A stretch of 64,000 bases of DNA. Source: Trichostrongylus colubriformis (lineage: Eukaryota; Nematoda; Chromadorea; Rhabditida; Trichostrongylidae). Shown piece by piece: positions 63,001-64,000 of the stretch; within the stretch, counting starts at the first letter, position 1; each line of letters begins with the position of its first letter. Under the pieces are notes generated by a model, which saw nothing but the letters and a program-made list of their open reading frames with translations, had not been told where the DNA came from and made no database searches. Where the stretch lies: NCBI GenBank assembly GCA_963978905.1, contig OZ022256.1, positions 58,306,646 through 58,370,645 of the forward strand, written 5' to 3'. Made by a program: the position numbers and the translations under genes.

Positions 63001-63830
63001 GGATTCACAGAGACAGAACGGTACTGTTTGTGCGTCAGCCTCAAAAACAGCATTAGGGGTAATGTAGTTATCGAGAAATCCGTGAAAGAAGTTACTTACA
63101 AGGAAAGTATGAGCCTAAGAAGGCTATATGTGGCGAAATCCCTGAAAAAGTGCGCCTCCGAGCGTAGAAACGGCGCAACGGGAAGGAGCTGCCGCCTTTC
63201 GATGACCGACCCCGCCTCCTATCGACGTGATACCTGGTCGGCTACGATGAGAGCGGTCAAGGATGTGCGGTGAGATCCAAGGTATTGTCGCGCTTTTGCA
63301 CTTTTAGGTTGAAGCTCACTCCAGGAAAAAGATGCGTCGTATTTCCGAACAGTCCCTTGTGTTTACTGGCAGCATGCCAATGGAAATTCCGTTTGGAGTG
63401 TCCGCCTCTTGATGGAAAGGTTGTCCGCGTTGGGGATCAACGATGGGAGGGGGTCCTATTTCTCGGGTTTTTGGCCAATTCCATCCGTTTTTTTCACTGA
63501 ACTGTTACGAGGCATCTCAATTTCCACATTCACTACTTCTTTTATTTTTCGTCCGGATTTCCCCTAATGCTGCCTCTGAGGGACGCCGTGCTAGTAAAAT
63601 CATTGAGTAACGCTTACAATCAAAGGAGTGGAAAGCTAGAATGGGTCAGAAATCTCTAAATATTGAAAGGGGCTCAGGCCAATCGACTTGAGTGCAAGAT
63701 GGGCATTTTCATGGCTGCAAATTTCCTTAATACGTGACCAGTGTTCAGGTACTTCTTTAAGAAGTGGGCTAATCAGACAAAGTCCACCGATCCACAAGAA
63801 GATTCTCAATGGAATGGTACCTCTTTCAAG
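57035..63830 (+). CDS. Polytopic membrane protein, eight exons, partial
   Basis: The exons 57035-57185, 59090-59205, 59845-59916, 59968-60117, 60266-60372, 61730-61799, 62697-62767 and 63749-63830 total 819 bases and keep one reading frame at every junction. Good sites include GTAAGT (59206), GTGCGT (60373), GTGAGC (62768), GTTAGT (63831) and acceptors TTTCAG (59844, 62696). The acceptors at 59089 and 59967 (TTTGAAG) and donors at 59917 and 60118 are weak. Hydrophobic segments: VLLAGSVVLLF, VRVLLLSLAITIPYMM, PVVLLNLCIAIAATCASY, IVGPWLLLGSWLTLAI and LVFSLLYAACLVIQLIY. The tail is charged and cytosolic-looking (YFFKKWANQTKS). The first exon lacks an ATG and the last ends at a donor, so both ends are missing. 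I do not recognise the family. Confidence 0.62.
57670..58500. repeat. Non-autonomous mariner-like MITE, copy 2
   Basis: The ends TTAGATTGTAAGGAAAGCTT and the complement of TTAGGCTGTAAGGAAAGTTT are inverted. TA is on the left and TG on the right. It aligns with 37645-38466 and lies in an intron of the membrane gene. Confidence 0.7.
59225..59805 (+). repeat. Dispersed repeat family A, copy 6, with nested MITE
   Basis: The left end ACCGGGAGTGGAGGATTCC and right end TTCCTCGACATCTAGTAGTGC belong to family A. A 247-base inverted-repeat element (59479-59725) splits it. Confidence 0.6.
59479..59725. repeat. Small MITE nested in family A repeat
   Basis: The ends GGGTGTGTACACTTATGACA and the complement of GGGGTGTATACTTACGACA are inverted. 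The mirrored frames MGVYTYDN and IGVYTYDK come from these ends. Confidence 0.65.
60530..60720 (-). repeat. tRNA-like SINE, eroded copy
   Basis: Weak similarity to 60778-61010: ATCCAGAATCGT, TTTGACCTAT and GGGATGGGAAGG words occur in the same order. Confidence 0.4.
60778..61010 (-). repeat. tRNA-like SINE, copy 2
   Basis: Body words AGACGAGTCTGG, TTGTACATCGGC-like and CATCACGATTCTAGATGGAA match the copy at 22875. The box B-like region is GGGGATCAAATCC. The box A head is degenerate. Confidence 0.55.
61119..61628. repeat. Foldback MITE with GGCGCCGAAA internal repeats
   Basis: Arms of about 240 bases meet at 61370, where GAGCATGACAGGTCCTG faces its complement. The outer ends GAACAATGTGAGACTTGC and GCAAGCTCACACTGTTC are inverted. 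The right arm has expanded GGCGCCGAAA-like units. It lies in an intron of the membrane gene. Confidence 0.75.
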
Positions 63831-64000
63831 GTTAGTTTTCTGCTTTTTTTCCTGCAAAAAAGGGTTGCATGTGTTCGGGATTTCCCGGGGTGACTTCCAC
63901 CGAAAGGCGCCATCGGCGAAGTGGGCCTGTTGGGATACTCCAGTCTCCCTCAAGCCTCCCCCCCCCCTCTTCCCGTGAAACTTGTGGAGAAGATCAGTCT
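63831..64000. other. Intron of the membrane gene running off the window
   Basis: Begins with the donor GTTAGT; no further exon is visible before the edge. Confidence 0.45.

Noticed and set aside
1..64000. CRISPR arrays, bacterial operons, riboswitches
   Set aside because: The window is eukaryotic and shows spliced genes and transposons; no regularly spaced short repeats of that kind were seen.

Overview
This window looks like nuclear DNA of a parasitic nematode, most likely a strongylid (hookworm-like) species. The support is: introns ending in TTTCAG, short secreted-protein genes with TTTCAG directly before the ATG, many mariner, RTE, BEL/Pao and Penelope-like elements, foldback MITEs, and no bacterial gene organisation. 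The species call is inference; no database was searched.

Host genes. (1) The window holds a cluster of six small secreted-protein genes. Three are on the + strand (580-1390, 10959-13544, 25938-29502) and three on the - strand (20434-18783, 32899-31812, 35401-34273). All six have the same layout: TTTCAG|ATG, a first coding exon of exactly 19 codons that is the signal peptide, a phase-0 intron, then one large exon encoding low-complexity Gly/Tyr/Pro/Arg/His-rich protein. The + genes share a Thr/Ser-rich N-glycosylated linker, a Cys motif and GYGGY repeats. The - genes share an SSQE-type start and GYGGYGR ends. Each set has its own conserved TATA-containing upstream block. (2) A two-EGF secreted protein gene runs from 41872 to 55352, with four phase-consistent exons. 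(3) A polytopic membrane protein gene runs from 57035 past the right edge region, with eight phase-consistent exons. Genes 2 and 3 may be one gene.

Mobile DNA fills the introns and intergenic space. From left to right: a TTAA-flanked element carrying a 1.4-kb foldback (6362-8287); a foldback MITE (8838-9215); a mariner inside the intron of secreted gene 2 (11685-12967); an RTE retrotransposon with a 5' inversion and a target-site duplication (15610-18480); a decayed mariner (23798-25299); two related TTAA MITEs; a deleted mariner (36686-37539); three TIR elements at 37.6-41.2 kb; and a nested stack at 42.5-55.0 kb. In that stack a Penelope-like element with a 12-bp target duplication sits in intron 2 of the EGF gene. 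A nearly new 8.6-kb BEL/Pao element is inserted inside it, a 316-bp MITE is inserted in the Penelope endonuclease region, and a 74-bp perfect palindrome is inserted in the BEL gag. The last 9 kb holds the membrane-protein exons separated by MITEs and tRNA-like SINEs.

The most novel-looking items are the six-gene secreted cluster with its shared promoter blocks, the third ORF of the BEL element (a coiled-coil, zinc-knuckle protein in the envelope position behind a splice acceptor), and the readable order of nested insertions.
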